A stretch of DNA of 38,581 nucleotides from Actinomycetota bacterium (GCA_009917815.1 RGER01000003.1:1-38581); one strand, 5' to 3'. Shown: positions 1 to 9,963, numbered from the stretch's first letter. Made by a program: numbers and translations. Notes: generated by a model not told the origin, from the letters alone.

Positions 1-1
1 C

Positions 2-712
2 GTCATTGACTTAGATCCACAAGGAAATGCCTCTACCGCTCTCAGTGTGGAACACCACGATGAGGCGATTCCTGGCATGTTTGAAGTCTTAGTGGAGTCT
101 CGCCCACTCGCTGAAGTCATCGTGAAAGTGCCTGGATTTGATGGGTTGGAGTGTGCGCCAGCAACGCTTGACCTTGCCGGCGCGGAGATTCAATTAGTTC
201 CTATGGTGGCGCGTGAAAATCGCCTCCGCCGCCTCTTGGAGAGCTATTTATCCCTCCGCGAAGCAGCTGGAAATCGAGTCGATTACGTCTTTATTGATTG
301 CCCTCCCAGCCTTGGATTACTCACTCTTAACGCCCTAGTTGCGGCTGAAGAACTCCTCATTCCCATTCAATGCGAGTATTACGCACTCGAAGGCCTCACC
401 CAATTACTCGGCACCGTCCGCTTGGTAACTGAACATCTCAACCCAGGACTCAATCTCTCTACCATCCTCCTCACAATGTTTGATGGGCGAACTCGTCTCG
501 CTAATGACGTGGCTGAGAACGTACGGGCACACTTTCCGGCCGAGGTGCTCACCTCTGCAATCCCTCGTAGTGTGCGACTCTCAGAAGCGCCGTCATATGG
601 TCAAACTGTGATGACATACGACCCACTCTCACCTGGCGCAGTGGCTTATCTGGCAGCTGCCAGAGAGATCGCCGAACGCGCCAACGACATCAAAGGAAGT
701 AGCCATTCATGA
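2..712 (+). CDS. parA: ParA-family chromosome partitioning ATPase, truncated at its 5' end by the window edge
   Basis: The frame is open from base 2 (VIDLDPQGNASTALSVEHHDE...) and contains the DLDPQGN and DCPPSLGLLTLNAL motifs of ParA/Soj. The ORF-track start at 47 is an internal GTG. The stop overlaps the parB start (ATGA). Confidence 0.95.
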   Translation, partial: VIDLDPQGNASTALSVEHHDEAIPGMFEVLVESRPLAEVIVKVPGFDGLECAPATLDLAGAEIQLVPMVARENRLRRLLESYLSLREAAGNRVDYVFIDCPPSLGLLTLNALVAAEELLIPIQCEYYALEGLTQLLGTVRLVTEHLNPGLNLSTILLTMFDGRTRLANDVAENVRAHFPAEVLTSAIPRSVRLSEAPSYGQTVMTYDPLSPGAVAYLAAAREIAERANDIKGSSHS

Positions 713-1668
713 GTGGAAAGAAGGGCGGACTGGGCCGCGGCCTTGGAGCGCTCATCCCTACTTCTTCACCGAGTAAGCCGGTGGAGAACTCCTCCTTAAA
801 AGAGGTAAAAGACCAGGTCAGCGAGGTATCCACACCTCCCTCAGCGCCTGTGGATAACTCTCAATCTTCACTCGAGGGTTTACTCCATCTCGCCACAGTT
901 CCGCTCACTAGCATCTCAGCTAATCCGCGGCAGCCGCGTCAGATTTTTGAGCCAGAAGCCCTCGCTGAACTCACCGCCTCCATCAAAGAGGTCGGTCTTC
1001 TACAACCGCCCGTCGTGCGTGCACTTGCTGGCGGGAAATATGAATTGATTATGGGTGAGCGTCGCCTGCGAGCAAGTAAAGAGGCGGGGCTTAACGAGAT
1101 AACTGTCATCGTAAAAGAGACCGCAGATGATGACTTACTTCGAGATGCGCTGTTAGAAAATTTACATCGCGCGCAACTTAACCCGTTAGAAGAAGCAGCC
1201 GCATATGAACAATTACTGAAAGATTTTGGTTGCACACAAGAAGAACTCGCTACTCGTATTGGTCGCTCACGCCCACAAATATCTAACACTTTAAGGTTAT
1301 TGAAATTACCACCTACCGTCGCAAAGCGAGTCGCTGCAGGTGTGCTCTCCGCAGGGCATGCACGAGCACTTCTCTCACTATCTACCTCCGAGGAGATAGA
1401 GAGATTAGCGACGAAGATTGTGGCTGAAGGCTTAAGTGTGCGAGCAGTTGAAGAAATTGTCGCAATGGGCGGATTAGAAGATGAGAAAAAGACGCGCACA
1501 AAACATACTCGTCCATCATCGCCACGGCTTGCAGAAATATCTAGTCGGCTTTCTGATCAATTAGATACTCGTGTCAAAATTGAATTAGGACGCAGCAAAG
1601 GAAAGATCTCAATCGAGTTTGCATCTATCGATGATCTCGAAAGAATCCTTGGAGTTATTGAGAAGTAG
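709..1668 (+). CDS. parB: ParB/Spo0J-family chromosome partitioning protein
   Basis: N-terminal GLGRGLGALIP, then NPRQPRQIFE, IMGERRLRASKEAGL and LLENLHRAQLNPLEEA, typical of ParB. Directly downstream of parA with a 4-bp overlap. Confidence 0.97.
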   Translation: MSGKKGGLGRGLGALIPTSSPSKPVENSSLKEVKDQVSEVSTPPSAPVDNSQSSLEGLLHLATVPLTSISANPRQPRQIFEPEALAELTASIKEVGLLQPPVVRALAGGKYELIMGERRLRASKEAGLNEITVIVKETADDDLLRDALLENLHRAQLNPLEEAAAYEQLLKDFGCTQEELATRIGRSRPQISNTLRLLKLPPTVAKRVAAGVLSAGHARALLSLSTSEEIERLATKIVAEGLSVRAVEEIVAMGGLEDEKKTRTKHTRPSSPRLAEISSRLSDQLDTRVKIELGRSKGKISIEFASIDDLERILGVIEK

Positions 1669-1669
1669 G

Positions 1670-2632
1670 CTACTTACGAAGGAGCGCGCGTTCCGCTAAC
1701 TCTTTATAGAGAGCTCCGATATCTCTCCCAGCAGCTGCAACTGCTTGAGGCAAGAGAGATGTCTCCGTCATGCCAGGGGCAACATTTACTTCAAGGAACC
1801 AAATCTCACCATTCTCATCGATGATGAGGTCGGAACGCGAAAGATCACGAAGCCCGAGAGCCATATGAACCTTCTTAGCAACTTCAGCTGCTCGAGCACT
1901 CAACGCCGCATCAATATTTGCGGGCACAAAGAATTCAGTAAGGCCAGCTGTATATCGAGCGTCATATGAGTAGAAACCAGAATCAGCAACAATCTCTACG
2001 GCGGGAAGTGCAGTAAGTGTTCCGTCACTCTCCTCGATGATTGAGAGTGCGATTTCGCGTCCAGCAATAAAAGGTTCTATCACCACGTCACTGCCATAAG
2101 AGAAGGCAGAGATCATGGCTTCCGGAAGTTGCGCAGCGGTACGAACCACACTGGCACCTAAAGCTGATCCGCCCTTGGCTGGCTTGACCATCAGGGGTAA
2201 GCCGACAGATCCTTCGATCAATGGCAGTAAGTACTGGGCGCCGAGCTCGCGAAAGGTGGAGTGTGGCAAGACCCTGGATGCCGGAACTCGAATTCCCGCA
2301 GCTTCCACGATTCCTTTAGCAACTGGCTTATCGAAGGATCGCCGGCAAGCATCTGCGCTCGATCCCACGTAGGGCAGCCTCAGCATCTCGAAGATGTCAC
2401 GAATAGCGCCATCTTCCCCCGCTGCTCCGTGGAGGGTAGGAAAAATGACGCTCCCTGGCTCAAGCCCCGAGAGGGTGGGAAGGAGTGAACTATCGGAGTC
2501 GACCTCGCTGACCTCCACCCCCTGCGAGCGAAGCGCCTCTGCCACGCGACGACCAGAACGAATAGAGACATCCCTTTCATGGGAGAGACCCCCAGAGAGC
2601 ACCAGTACACGGGATAACTTCATCGCACTCAC
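1670..2632 (-). CDS. ddl: D-alanine--D-alanine ligase (ATP-grasp); start may be the internal Met (MKLSRVLVLSGG)
   Basis: LSGGLSHERDVSIRSG, HGAAGEDGAIR, VKPAKGGSALGAS, YSYDARYTAG and FLEVNVAPGMTETSLLPQ match Ddl family motifs. Confidence 0.88.
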   Translation of the reverse strand: MSAMKLSRVLVLSGGLSHERDVSIRSGRRVAEALRSQGVEVSEVDSDSSLLPTLSGLEPGSVIFPTLHGAAGEDGAIRDIFEMLRLPYVGSSADACRRSFDKPVAKGIVEAAGIRVPASRVLPHSTFRELGAQYLLPLIEGSVGLPLMVKPAKGGSALGASVVRTAAQLPEAMISAFSYGSDVVIEPFIAGREIALSIIEESDGTLTALPAVEIVADSGFYSYDARYTAGLTEFFVPANIDAALSARAAEVAKKVHMALGLRDLSRSDLIIDENGEIWFLEVNVAPGMTETSLLPQAVAAAGRDIGALYKELAERALLRK

Positions 2633-3927
2633 ATCAATTCACTAGGGGGCAGGATCCTTTGCGGACGTTCACTCACTGGGATAGCCGCACTTCCAAAAGT
2701 GGCCCGCAACTCCATCTCTTCCTCAATCACTCCTGCAAGGCGACGCACGCCTTCACGAATTCGATCCGGGGATGGATAACAGTAAGAGAGGCGCATCGAC
2801 CATGAGCCAAAGCCATCGGCGAAGAAAGCAGTTCCTGGGACATAAGCCACGCGTGAAGTGACTGCGCGAGGCAGCATGGCCTTTGTATCAAGACCCTCGG
2901 GAAGTGTTACCCACACATAGAAACCACCGCCAGGCTTAGTCCATGTAGCAGTTGCCGGAAAGAGTTGTTCGAGAGTCTCTAACATCGCATCGCGACGTTC
3001 TTGGTAGAGACCTTGGAAAGACTTAATTTGATCCTGCCACGGTTGAGTTGCGAAATACCGAGAGATCGCCATCTGTGCAAAATTTGAAGGGCAGAGAATG
3101 GAAGACTCACTAGCTAGGACAAGTTTTTCACGGACCGCATGCGGCGCAGCCGCCCAACCCACTCGAAGTCCTGGGGCAAATGTCTTCGAAAAAGAGCCTA
3201 AATAAACGACATTATCCGGGTCATCCGCTCGCATTGCTCGAGTGGGTTCGGTATTAAAACCAAGCAGACCATAAGGGTTATCTTCAATAATGAGGATGTC
3301 GGCATCGCGGGCAATTTTAAGAACTTCTTGGCGGCGCTCGAGTGAAAGTGAAACTCCGGCAGGATTATGAAAATTTGGAATTGTATAAAGAAACTTAATC
3401 CTTCCACCTTGAGCACGTGTATGAGCGATTGCTTCACGCAATCTCTCTGGAATCAAACCATCATCATCCATTTCAACGTGAACAATGCGCGCTTGGTATT
3501 GCCGGAAGGTTCCAAGGGCGCCTACGTACGACGGGGCCTCCGCGAGAACGACATCACCTGGATCAAGAAATATTCGTGCGACCAGATCGAGCGCTTGTTG
3601 TGAACCAGTAGTAACGACCACATCGTCGGGATGAGAATCAATTCCCTCGAGCTTCATAATTTCAGTGATTTGCTCACGGAGTACGGGATCACCTTGCCCG
3701 CTGCCGTACTGCAAAGCGACTTGACCATTTTCATTGATGACATCAGCGACGATCTGAGAAACCACATCCATCGGTAACGCGGTGAGGTTTGGCATTCCTC
3801 CCGCGAGTGAGACGACTTCAGGTCGAGAGGCCACCGCAAAGAGCGCCCGGATCTCGCTGGCAGTCATGCCTTTGGTCCGCTCCGCATAACGCGCAACGAA
3901 AGAATCGAGGCGCGATCCAGTACTCAT
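2629..3927 (-). CDS. PLP-dependent class I aminotransferase (MocR-type/2-aminoadipate aminotransferase-like)
   Basis: VVSLAGGMPN, LYTIPNFHNPAGV, IIEDNPYG and LGSFSKTFAPGLRVGW (PLP lysine motif). 4-bp overlap with ddl. Confidence 0.9.
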   Translation of the reverse strand: MSTGSRLDSFVARYAERTKGMTASEIRALFAVASRPEVVSLAGGMPNLTALPMDVVSQIVADVINENGQVALQYGSGQGDPVLREQITEIMKLEGIDSHPDDVVVTTGSQQALDLVARIFLDPGDVVLAEAPSYVGALGTFRQYQARIVHVEMDDDGLIPERLREAIAHTRAQGGRIKFLYTIPNFHNPAGVSLSLERRQEVLKIARDADILIIEDNPYGLLGFNTEPTRAMRADDPDNVVYLGSFSKTFAPGLRVGWAAAPHAVREKLVLASESSILCPSNFAQMAISRYFATQPWQDQIKSFQGLYQERRDAMLETLEQLFPATATWTKPGGGFYVWVTLPEGLDTKAMLPRAVTSRVAYVPGTAFFADGFGSWSMRLSYCYPSPDRIREGVRRLAGVIEEEMELRATFGSAAIPVSERPQRILPPSELM

Positions 3928-3929
3928 GC

Positions 3930-5060
3930 CTACATCTTCTCACGCAAATCGCCCAAGCGGAGTACCCCTGTCTCACCTTCTCCATCTTCAGGCAAGTAGA
4001 GGCGTTGAATAGCGATCGCGAGAGACTCCGCTAAGACCTCTCTAAAGTCACCATCTCTCAGCCGGGCAGCATCACCAGGGTTGGTGAGATACCCAAGCTC
4101 CACACGAACTGCTGGCATGCGTGTATTTCTGAGAAGTTCCCAAGTCTTTGCATGCACTCGGCAATCAAGGAGATCTGTTCTCGCGCAAATCTCTCGTTGT
4201 ATGAGTGATGCCAGACGCTCACCCACCACCGAGCGCGCACCGTGGGCATCATTGCCGTAAAAGTAAGTCGCCACTCCTCGTGCATCGGGCGCAAGATTTT
4301 CATCGAGATGGAGTGAAAGAAAGAGATCCGCTCCGCTCTGATTTGCGAACTCGGCTCTCTTACCATCATCAATAAGAGAACTTTGTGCGCCGCGTGTTAA
4401 ATAGACAGCGACACCGAGTGCACCGAGTCGGCCTTCAATGCGTGAAGCCACATCAAGGACAATCTCTGATTCATTGAGACCGAACGCGTTGACCCCTACG
4501 TCATCACCACCATGGCCAGGGTCAATAACAATTCGCTTTCCCGATAATGCAGGACCTTGGCGACGAATCGCGTCTGCTTCTCGTAGGCCGTGCGCCACCC
4601 CGCCAGTCACGGTGCGTTGAAGGCGTCGTAAGGCAAGGAGAGTCTCTGGGCCACACGAACCATCACCAGTTAAACCCGATGACTTTTGGAAAGCGGCAAG
4701 TGCTTCAGCGCTTCGCGGACCAAAAATGCCATCGATTCGACCTAGATCAAAACCCATCTCCATCAAGCGAGTCTGTAGCAGGGCGACATCATCGCCGCGC
4801 ATCATAGGAGAACTCATTCGGATGACACGATCACCTAACCGCCATCGGGCTTCATCGAGGGCACGGAATGTATGAGTGCCTACGATGCCATCGGAAGTTA
4901 AACCGCGACCCTGTTGAAAAGCGCGCACCGCTATCTCAACCTCTTCGTCAAAGAGGTCATGTTCCACGACAAATGGAGCGCTTTCTAGCAACCCAAGACG
5001 GACCAAAGTGTCACGGAGTTCAACAACTTCAATCCCCCGGGACCCACGCTTTAATGTCAT
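3930..5060 (-). CDS. cwlM: N-acetylmuramoyl-L-alanine amidase-fold protein with two N-terminal peptidoglycan-binding repeats (CwlM-like)
   Basis: Two PG_binding_1-like repeats (AVRAFQQGRGLTSDGIVG; ALAAFQKSSGLTGDGSCG) followed by Amidase_3 motifs (VIDPGHGG, LNESEIVLD, LSLHLDEN, VELGYLTNPGD). Adjacent to trxA-trxB as in other actinobacteria. No N-terminal signal peptide. Confidence 0.87.
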   Translation of the reverse strand: MTLKRGSRGIEVVELRDTLVRLGLLESAPFVVEHDLFDEEVEIAVRAFQQGRGLTSDGIVGTHTFRALDEARWRLGDRVIRMSSPMMRGDDVALLQTRLMEMGFDLGRIDGIFGPRSAEALAAFQKSSGLTGDGSCGPETLLALRRLQRTVTGGVAHGLREADAIRRQGPALSGKRIVIDPGHGGDDVGVNAFGLNESEIVLDVASRIEGRLGALGVAVYLTRGAQSSLIDDGKRAEFANQSGADLFLSLHLDENLAPDARGVATYFYGNDAHGARSVVGERLASLIQREICARTDLLDCRVHAKTWELLRNTRMPAVRVELGYLTNPGDAARLRDGDFREVLAESLAIAIQRLYLPEDGEGETGVLRLGDLREKM

Positions 5061-5084
5061 GAGATATCTAAGGTCTACGCCTCT

Positions 5085-5408
5085 TTAGATAAAAGCTTCG
5101 AGATCCTTCAAAAGCATGGGCTTTGGCTTGGCTCCGACAATTGTCTTTACAACTTCGCCATTAACGAAAACGTTCAAAGTTGGAATTGAAGTGATGCCAT
5201 ATTTGATGGCAATCTCGGAGTTCTCGTCAGTATTGAGTTTGACGATCTTGAGCTTTGCACCATGTTCTTTTGCGATCTCTTCAAGAATTGGACCCACAGC
5301 GCGGCATGGACCACACCACTCTGCCCAAAAATCTACGAGAACTGGCAAGTTGCTCTTAAGCACCTCGGCATCAAAGGTTGCTGTTGTTACTGGAGACGTG
5401 GCACCCAT
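5085..5408 (-). CDS. trxA: Thioredoxin
   Basis: VDFWAEWCGPCRAVGPILEEIA active site, YGITSIPTLNVFVNGE. Confidence 0.97.
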   Translation of the reverse strand: MGATSPVTTATFDAEVLKSNLPVLVDFWAEWCGPCRAVGPILEEIAKEHGAKLKIVKLNTDENSEIAIKYGITSIPTLNVFVNGEVVKTIVGAKPKPMLLKDLEAFI

Positions 5409-5435
5409 TATTTTTCCCTTCGTTATCTCTAGATC

Positions 5436-6389
5436 TTAGTGTGAGCCGGCAAGAAAACGTTCCGCATCGAGCGCTGCTTGGCATCCCGAGCCAGCCGCCG
5501 TAATAGCTTGTCGATATGTGTGATCAACCAAATCTCCACAGGCGAATACTCCCGAGAGATTGGTACGAGTGCTGCGTTCCTCAACTAACACATATCCCTC
5601 GCTATCTAGGGATATCTGGTGCTTGATTAACTCATTCCGCGGATCATGGCCAATGGCCACAAAGAGCCCAGTGATGGGAAGGGTGCTGGTAGATCCGTCA
5701 TTGACATTGCGCAGCGTGACTGCATTGACCTTCGCTTCTCCGTGTATTTCACTCACTTCGCTATTCCAAGCAAATTTAATCTTTGGATTGCTATGGGCGC
5801 GCTCGGCCATGATTTTTGAAGCCCTGAGTGAGTCACGGCGATGAATCATGGTGACCGAAGAGGCGAATCGGGTAAGGAAGGTAGCCTCTTCTACCGCTGA
5901 ATCCCCGCCACCCACGACGGCAATATCTTGATCACGGAAGAAGAAGCCATCACAGGTAGCGCACCAAGAGACGCCATGACCGGAGAGTCGCTTCTCGTCG
6001 GGTAGCCCTAATTCGCGATAGGCCGAACCCATCGCCAAGATGACACTCTTGGCGAAGACTTCGTTACCGGAGCCATCGACTAGTCGCTTGACACTCCCAG
6101 CCAACTCCATTTCGGTGATGTCATCGGTGATCAATTCCGTTCCGAAGCGCTCAGCTTGATCTCGCATGGAATCCATTAATTCTGGACCCATAATTCCGGC
6201 GGTGAATCCGGGAAAATTCTCAACTTCGGTGGTGTTCATCAAGGCTCCACCTGCAGTGACCGATCCTTGATAGAGAATCGGCTTCAGTTGGGCGCGCGCG
6301 GTGTAGATCGCCGCCGTGTAACCGGCGGGACCTGATCCCACGATTACTACTTCAGCGGGGTTGTCGCGTGTTCCATGAGCCAGAGCCAT
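5436..6389 (-). CDS. trxB: Thioredoxin-disulfide reductase
   Basis: [72 protein letters not shown]. Confidence 0.97.
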   Translation of the reverse strand: MALAHGTRDNPAEVVIVGSGPAGYTAAIYTARAQLKPILYQGSVTAGGALMNTTEVENFPGFTAGIMGPELMDSMRDQAERFGTELITDDITEMELAGSVKRLVDGSGNEVFAKSVILAMGSAYRELGLPDEKRLSGHGVSWCATCDGFFFRDQDIAVVGGGDSAVEEATFLTRFASSVTMIHRRDSLRASKIMAERAHSNPKIKFAWNSEVSEIHGEAKVNAVTLRNVNDGSTSTLPITGLFVAIGHDPRNELIKHQISLDSEGYVLVEERSTRTNLSGVFACGDLVDHTYRQAITAAGSGCQAALDAERFLAGSH

Positions 6390-6430
6390 CTCTTACCTTC
6401 CATCGATGAATATGAAACCAATCCTAGGCG

Positions 6431-8068
6431 CTATTGATTCCCGCCCCGGCGACGCGCTCCGGTGAGGCGTTGCCAACCCGTTGAAAGTGGCTGGCGAATC
6501 TGCATGAGGGCATCAATCTTCATGAGACCGCCGAACCAGAGATAGAGGGCGAGCGCAACGCCACCCGAGAGCAGCAATTCAACAACCGCTGCGAAGCTCT
6601 CGTTGGCGGTAGGGATTATTCGATGGATAGCCAATGAGGGTAGGAAAGCAATGAGGGCGAGCAAGAACAACTTCGCATACGTCGATAGCGCCCCCTCAAG
6701 CACACCGACCCTCTTTCGAAGAATTCTTGAAGCTACAAAAGTGCTTACGACATAACCAATTCCGAAAGATACCGCGATTCCTATGGTGACCCAGCGGAGC
6801 GGGAGGAAGTGATAGGCAAGGAATGCGCATCCGCACATCACCAGATTCATAATGAGAGTGATAAAGGCAGGAGTTCTCGTCTCCTCGTAAGCGTAGAAGC
6901 CGCGAAGTAGGAGATATGAAGCCGAGAACGGAATGATCCCGAGTGAGAATCCTGCGAGCACCGAACCGATTTGTTGGGCACTCGAACTATCCGCACCTAA
7001 GTAGAGCAAATGTGCAATGGGTTGGCCCAAAAAGAGGAAGGCCATACCGGCAGGAATTGTGAATGCACCCACGATCCCAAGGTGCTGTGAAAGATCTCTT
7101 TTAACACTCTCCTTCTCACCCATTGCGGCCGACCTAGAGATCCTCGGTAAGAGAGCGGTCACAAATGAAACTGCAATAATTGAATGAGGCAACATAAATA
7201 TCAGATAAGCATTTTGATAGGGAGTAAAGCCCAGTCCGTCAGTAATGCCTGCTTGCGCAGCGCGGACTGATACTGCAGTCGAGAGATTTACGATGACCAT
7301 AAAACCTAATTGATTGAGAAGCACAAAGATGAGAGTCCAAGTAGCTAAACCAGCAGACTTTCGTAACTCTCCCCAATGGAAGTTGGGCTTGAGCTTGACT
7401 CCAGATCGAGCGATCACTGGTAGGAGGAGCAGGGCTTGAACGAGGGCACCGAATGACGTACCTATACCCAGTAAGGCTTCTTCGCCTCCAGTGAGGGAAT
7501 TTGCAGTTACTGAGGGAGCAATAGATATGAAGATGCCTAAAACTGCTATGACTACGAGGTTATTGGCGATCGGTGCCCACATCATTGGACCAAAACTTCC
7601 GCGGGCGTTAGCAATTTGCCCCAAAATGGTGAAGAGCCCAAGAAAGAGAATCTGCGGTAAACAATATCGCGCAAAAGTTACAGTGAGATTTAACTCGTCG
7701 ACAAAACCAGGCTCTGAGAATTTACTCGCATAGAGACGAATGATGAGCGGAGCGCAGAGAATTGCTATCAAAGTGGCACCACCGAGAATAACAATGGTTG
7801 CTGTTACCAATTTAGAAGTAAAGGCACTGCCACCATCTTGATTATCTTTCATAGCTCTTACAAGTTGCGGTACAAAAACCGCGTTGAGCGCACCGCCTGC
7901 TACCAGAATATAAATAATCGTGGGAATGGTATTGGCGACCTGATACGTATCGCCGAGGATTGCTGTACCTAGTGCAATAACCAGCAAGAGATTGCGCACA
8001 AGTCCAGTAAGTCGAGAGAGCGTAGTTCCCACAGCCATCACTGCTGAGGAGCGCATCACTTGGCTCAT
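6431..8068 (-). CDS. murJ: MurJ/MviN lipid II flippase (integral membrane)
   Basis: MSQVMRSSAVMAVGTTLSRLTGLVRN start, many TM segments, PYQNAYLIFMLPHSIIAVSFVTALLPRISR. Positional match to actinobacterial mviN. Confidence 0.93.
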   Translation of the reverse strand: MSQVMRSSAVMAVGTTLSRLTGLVRNLLLVIALGTAILGDTYQVANTIPTIIYILVAGGALNAVFVPQLVRAMKDNQDGGSAFTSKLVTATIVILGGATLIAILCAPLIIRLYASKFSEPGFVDELNLTVTFARYCLPQILFLGLFTILGQIANARGSFGPMMWAPIANNLVVIAVLGIFISIAPSVTANSLTGGEEALLGIGTSFGALVQALLLLPVIARSGVKLKPNFHWGELRKSAGLATWTLIFVLLNQLGFMVIVNLSTAVSVRAAQAGITDGLGFTPYQNAYLIFMLPHSIIAVSFVTALLPRISRSAAMGEKESVKRDLSQHLGIVGAFTIPAGMAFLFLGQPIAHLLYLGADSSSAQQIGSVLAGFSLGIIPFSASYLLLRGFYAYEETRTPAFITLIMNLVMCGCAFLAYHFLPLRWVTIGIAVSFGIGYVVSTFVASRILRKRVGVLEGALSTYAKLFLLALIAFLPSLAIHRIIPTANESFAAVVELLLSGGVALALYLWFGGLMKIDALMQIRQPLSTGWQRLTGARRRGGNQ

Positions 8069-9963
8069 GATCGACTCCTTCTGACACGACGAATAATCTG
8101 TGCACTCGCGGCCAGGAGTAAGGCAGCGCCAGCAATCTCCGTCACCAAGATGGCTGCAGGTGGAATGCTCGAGATGGAAATTTGCAGCATGGCAACATCG
8201 CCCACTTGATGATTCGATGCGTCTAAGAGTCTGGCTTCAACGAAAGCTTCACCGGACGAATAGGCCGTGAGAGGTACCAAAATCTGTGAGTGTGATTGCG
8301 CGGGTAAATTCAGATCAATAATTTCTGGTTCTTGAAGGCGCAGTGTTGTGGGTCGCAATTCCAGGTGTACTTCAACCGGCAGCGCGGCATCGTTACTCAC
8401 AGTCAAGGGCACTTTTCCACTGAGGTCTGTCAACGTATAGCGACCAGGAAGAACGCGAACTTGGCGGATCATTTTCTCGGCGCTCTTCAGCGATGATTGC
8501 GCGAAGAGATATCCAGCAAACGGGGCCGCTCGCCAAGCCGTGGCCAAAATAAGAGTTGAGCGAAGCTTGGGTTCAGTAGTGATGAGGTGGGCAGGGGTGG
8601 TGATGGCCCCAAATTGCGTGAGCATTCCTTCAATCTCTGGCAGGAGAGCGGTCGTGCGGGGCTCCAGAAGGGAAATTTTCATAGGGCTGAGTGGGGTGGA
8701 GAGACCAAGAGAGTTGTCGCTAGCGATCTCATTAATAGGTAATTCTCGATCAGCCACCAATGCCTGGCTATAGGTAAGAACTGGCATCCGGTCGGGAATC
8801 ACAATCTGCGGTCGTGAAGTCGTGGGACGTTCGGCAGTGATCATTGCAAGCTGGGCGTAGAAGTGGTTGCTCTGTTCAATCGAAATATTCTTTAAGTACC
8901 CCGACAAAATGTCATCACCAATAAAGAGCTCAACTCCCTTGATTTGAGCTAACGAACTTCGCGTCGCACTCTCTTTGATTGGGGCCGGCGACATTTTTCG
9001 ACTTACGAGGCACTTTGTATATCCCGCACTCTTCAAATACTCGAGTGATTTTGCGGCAAGTATTCCTCCACTCGGCCAAGCGAGATCGCTCTGCACACTT
9101 ACGCCTAGCGCTTGGGCAAGCCGGTTAGCTCCAATTACTTGAAGGTTTGCTAAGTCACTAGGTTTTTTCAAAGAGATAAACGTGGCCAAATCCGGGTCAC
9201 CGTAGGGAGCGGCATAGACATCACGGCCAACAATTGCGCTTCGCAAGCGTGCTAACCACTGCAACGCCGCACTTTTACCCACACCCTCAGTGCCGTCAAG
9301 TAATGTGTATCCCTTACTCATCGCTTCGACACTTTCAATTAACTCAGCATCGATGTACCAAGTAAAGTTTCTTCCCTCAGCCGCCGTTAGCATTCGACCA
9401 AGGCGCCCTTGTGGAAGCAAACTTGTTGCAAGCATGTCGTCAGTAAAGATGCCTTGAATATTTCTGTGAGGGGTATCAAGAATTGGCCATATCCACGAAA
9501 CGGGTGTCGGCACTACACCTTTATTACCTTTGCCGATAAGGAAGAACGGGACCCTGGCAGGTTTGCCTCCTATGGTCGAGATTTCTGCGACAAACCCCTG
9601 TATTTCTAACGATTTTTGAGGGGCATTTGGAATATCTATCAGTACCCGGAGAGGATTATTCTTCTCTAATTCTGCACTGCCACTCTTGGTAGCAACTACT
9701 TGCGTGGCGAGAGAAGGATTCTTTTCGAAGGCAAGCAATTCGCTGCGAGAGGAGAAAACTTTTGGAGCTTGCAATATACGTACAGCCCACGAACGAGCTC
9801 CATCTGGTGAGGTGAGTTCAAGACTGATACTGGCCGAAGAATTTGCACTGGCTTGCGCAATATTGGAAAACGCATAGTTGATGGTAGAGGTGGCTGCTTC
9901 TGCCGGCTGCAGATGAAAGAGGGTAGAGAAAAGGAGTGCGAGAGCGAGCAAGACTCTCTTCAT
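8065..9963 (-). CDS. DUF6049-like secreted/membrane-anchored protein
   Basis: N-terminal signal peptide (MKRVLLALALLFSTLFHLQPAEA), C-terminal TM segment plus basic tail (AAILVTEIAGAALLLAASAQIIRRVRRSRS), position between the NUDIX gene and murJ as in other actinobacteria. 4-bp overlap with murJ. Confidence 0.75.
   Translation of the reverse strand: MKRVLLALALLFSTLFHLQPAEAATSTINYAFSNIAQASANSSASISLELTSPDGARSWAVRILQAPKVFSSRSELLAFEKNPSLATQVVATKSGSAELEKNNPLRVLIDIPNAPQKSLEIQGFVAEISTIGGKPARVPFFLIGKGNKGVVPTPVSWIWPILDTPHRNIQGIFTDDMLATSLLPQGRLGRMLTAAEGRNFTWYIDAELIESVEAMSKGYTLLDGTEGVGKSAALQWLARLRSAIVGRDVYAAPYGDPDLATFISLKKPSDLANLQVIGANRLAQALGVSVQSDLAWPSGGILAAKSLEYLKSAGYTKCLVSRKMSPAPIKESATRSSLAQIKGVELFIGDDILSGYLKNISIEQSNHFYAQLAMITAERPTTSRPQIVIPDRMPVLTYSQALVADRELPINEIASDNSLGLSTPLSPMKISLLEPRTTALLPEIEGMLTQFGAITTPAHLITTEPKLRSTLILATAWRAAPFAGYLFAQSSLKSAEKMIRQVRVLPGRYTLTDLSGKVPLTVSNDAALPVEVHLELRPTTLRLQEPEIIDLNLPAQSHSQILVPLTAYSSGEAFVEARLLDASNHQVGDVAMLQISISSIPPAAILVTEIAGAALLLAASAQIIRRVRRSRS

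Noticed and set aside
939-1499. 186-aa minus-strand ORF inside parB
   Set aside because: Ser/Arg-rich shadow ORF antisense to clearly conserved ParB sequence.
3470-3490. parS-like site (tttcaacgtgaac)
   Set aside because: Contains an extra base relative to TGTTTCACGTGAAACA and is not a proper palindrome. I found no convincing parS in the window.
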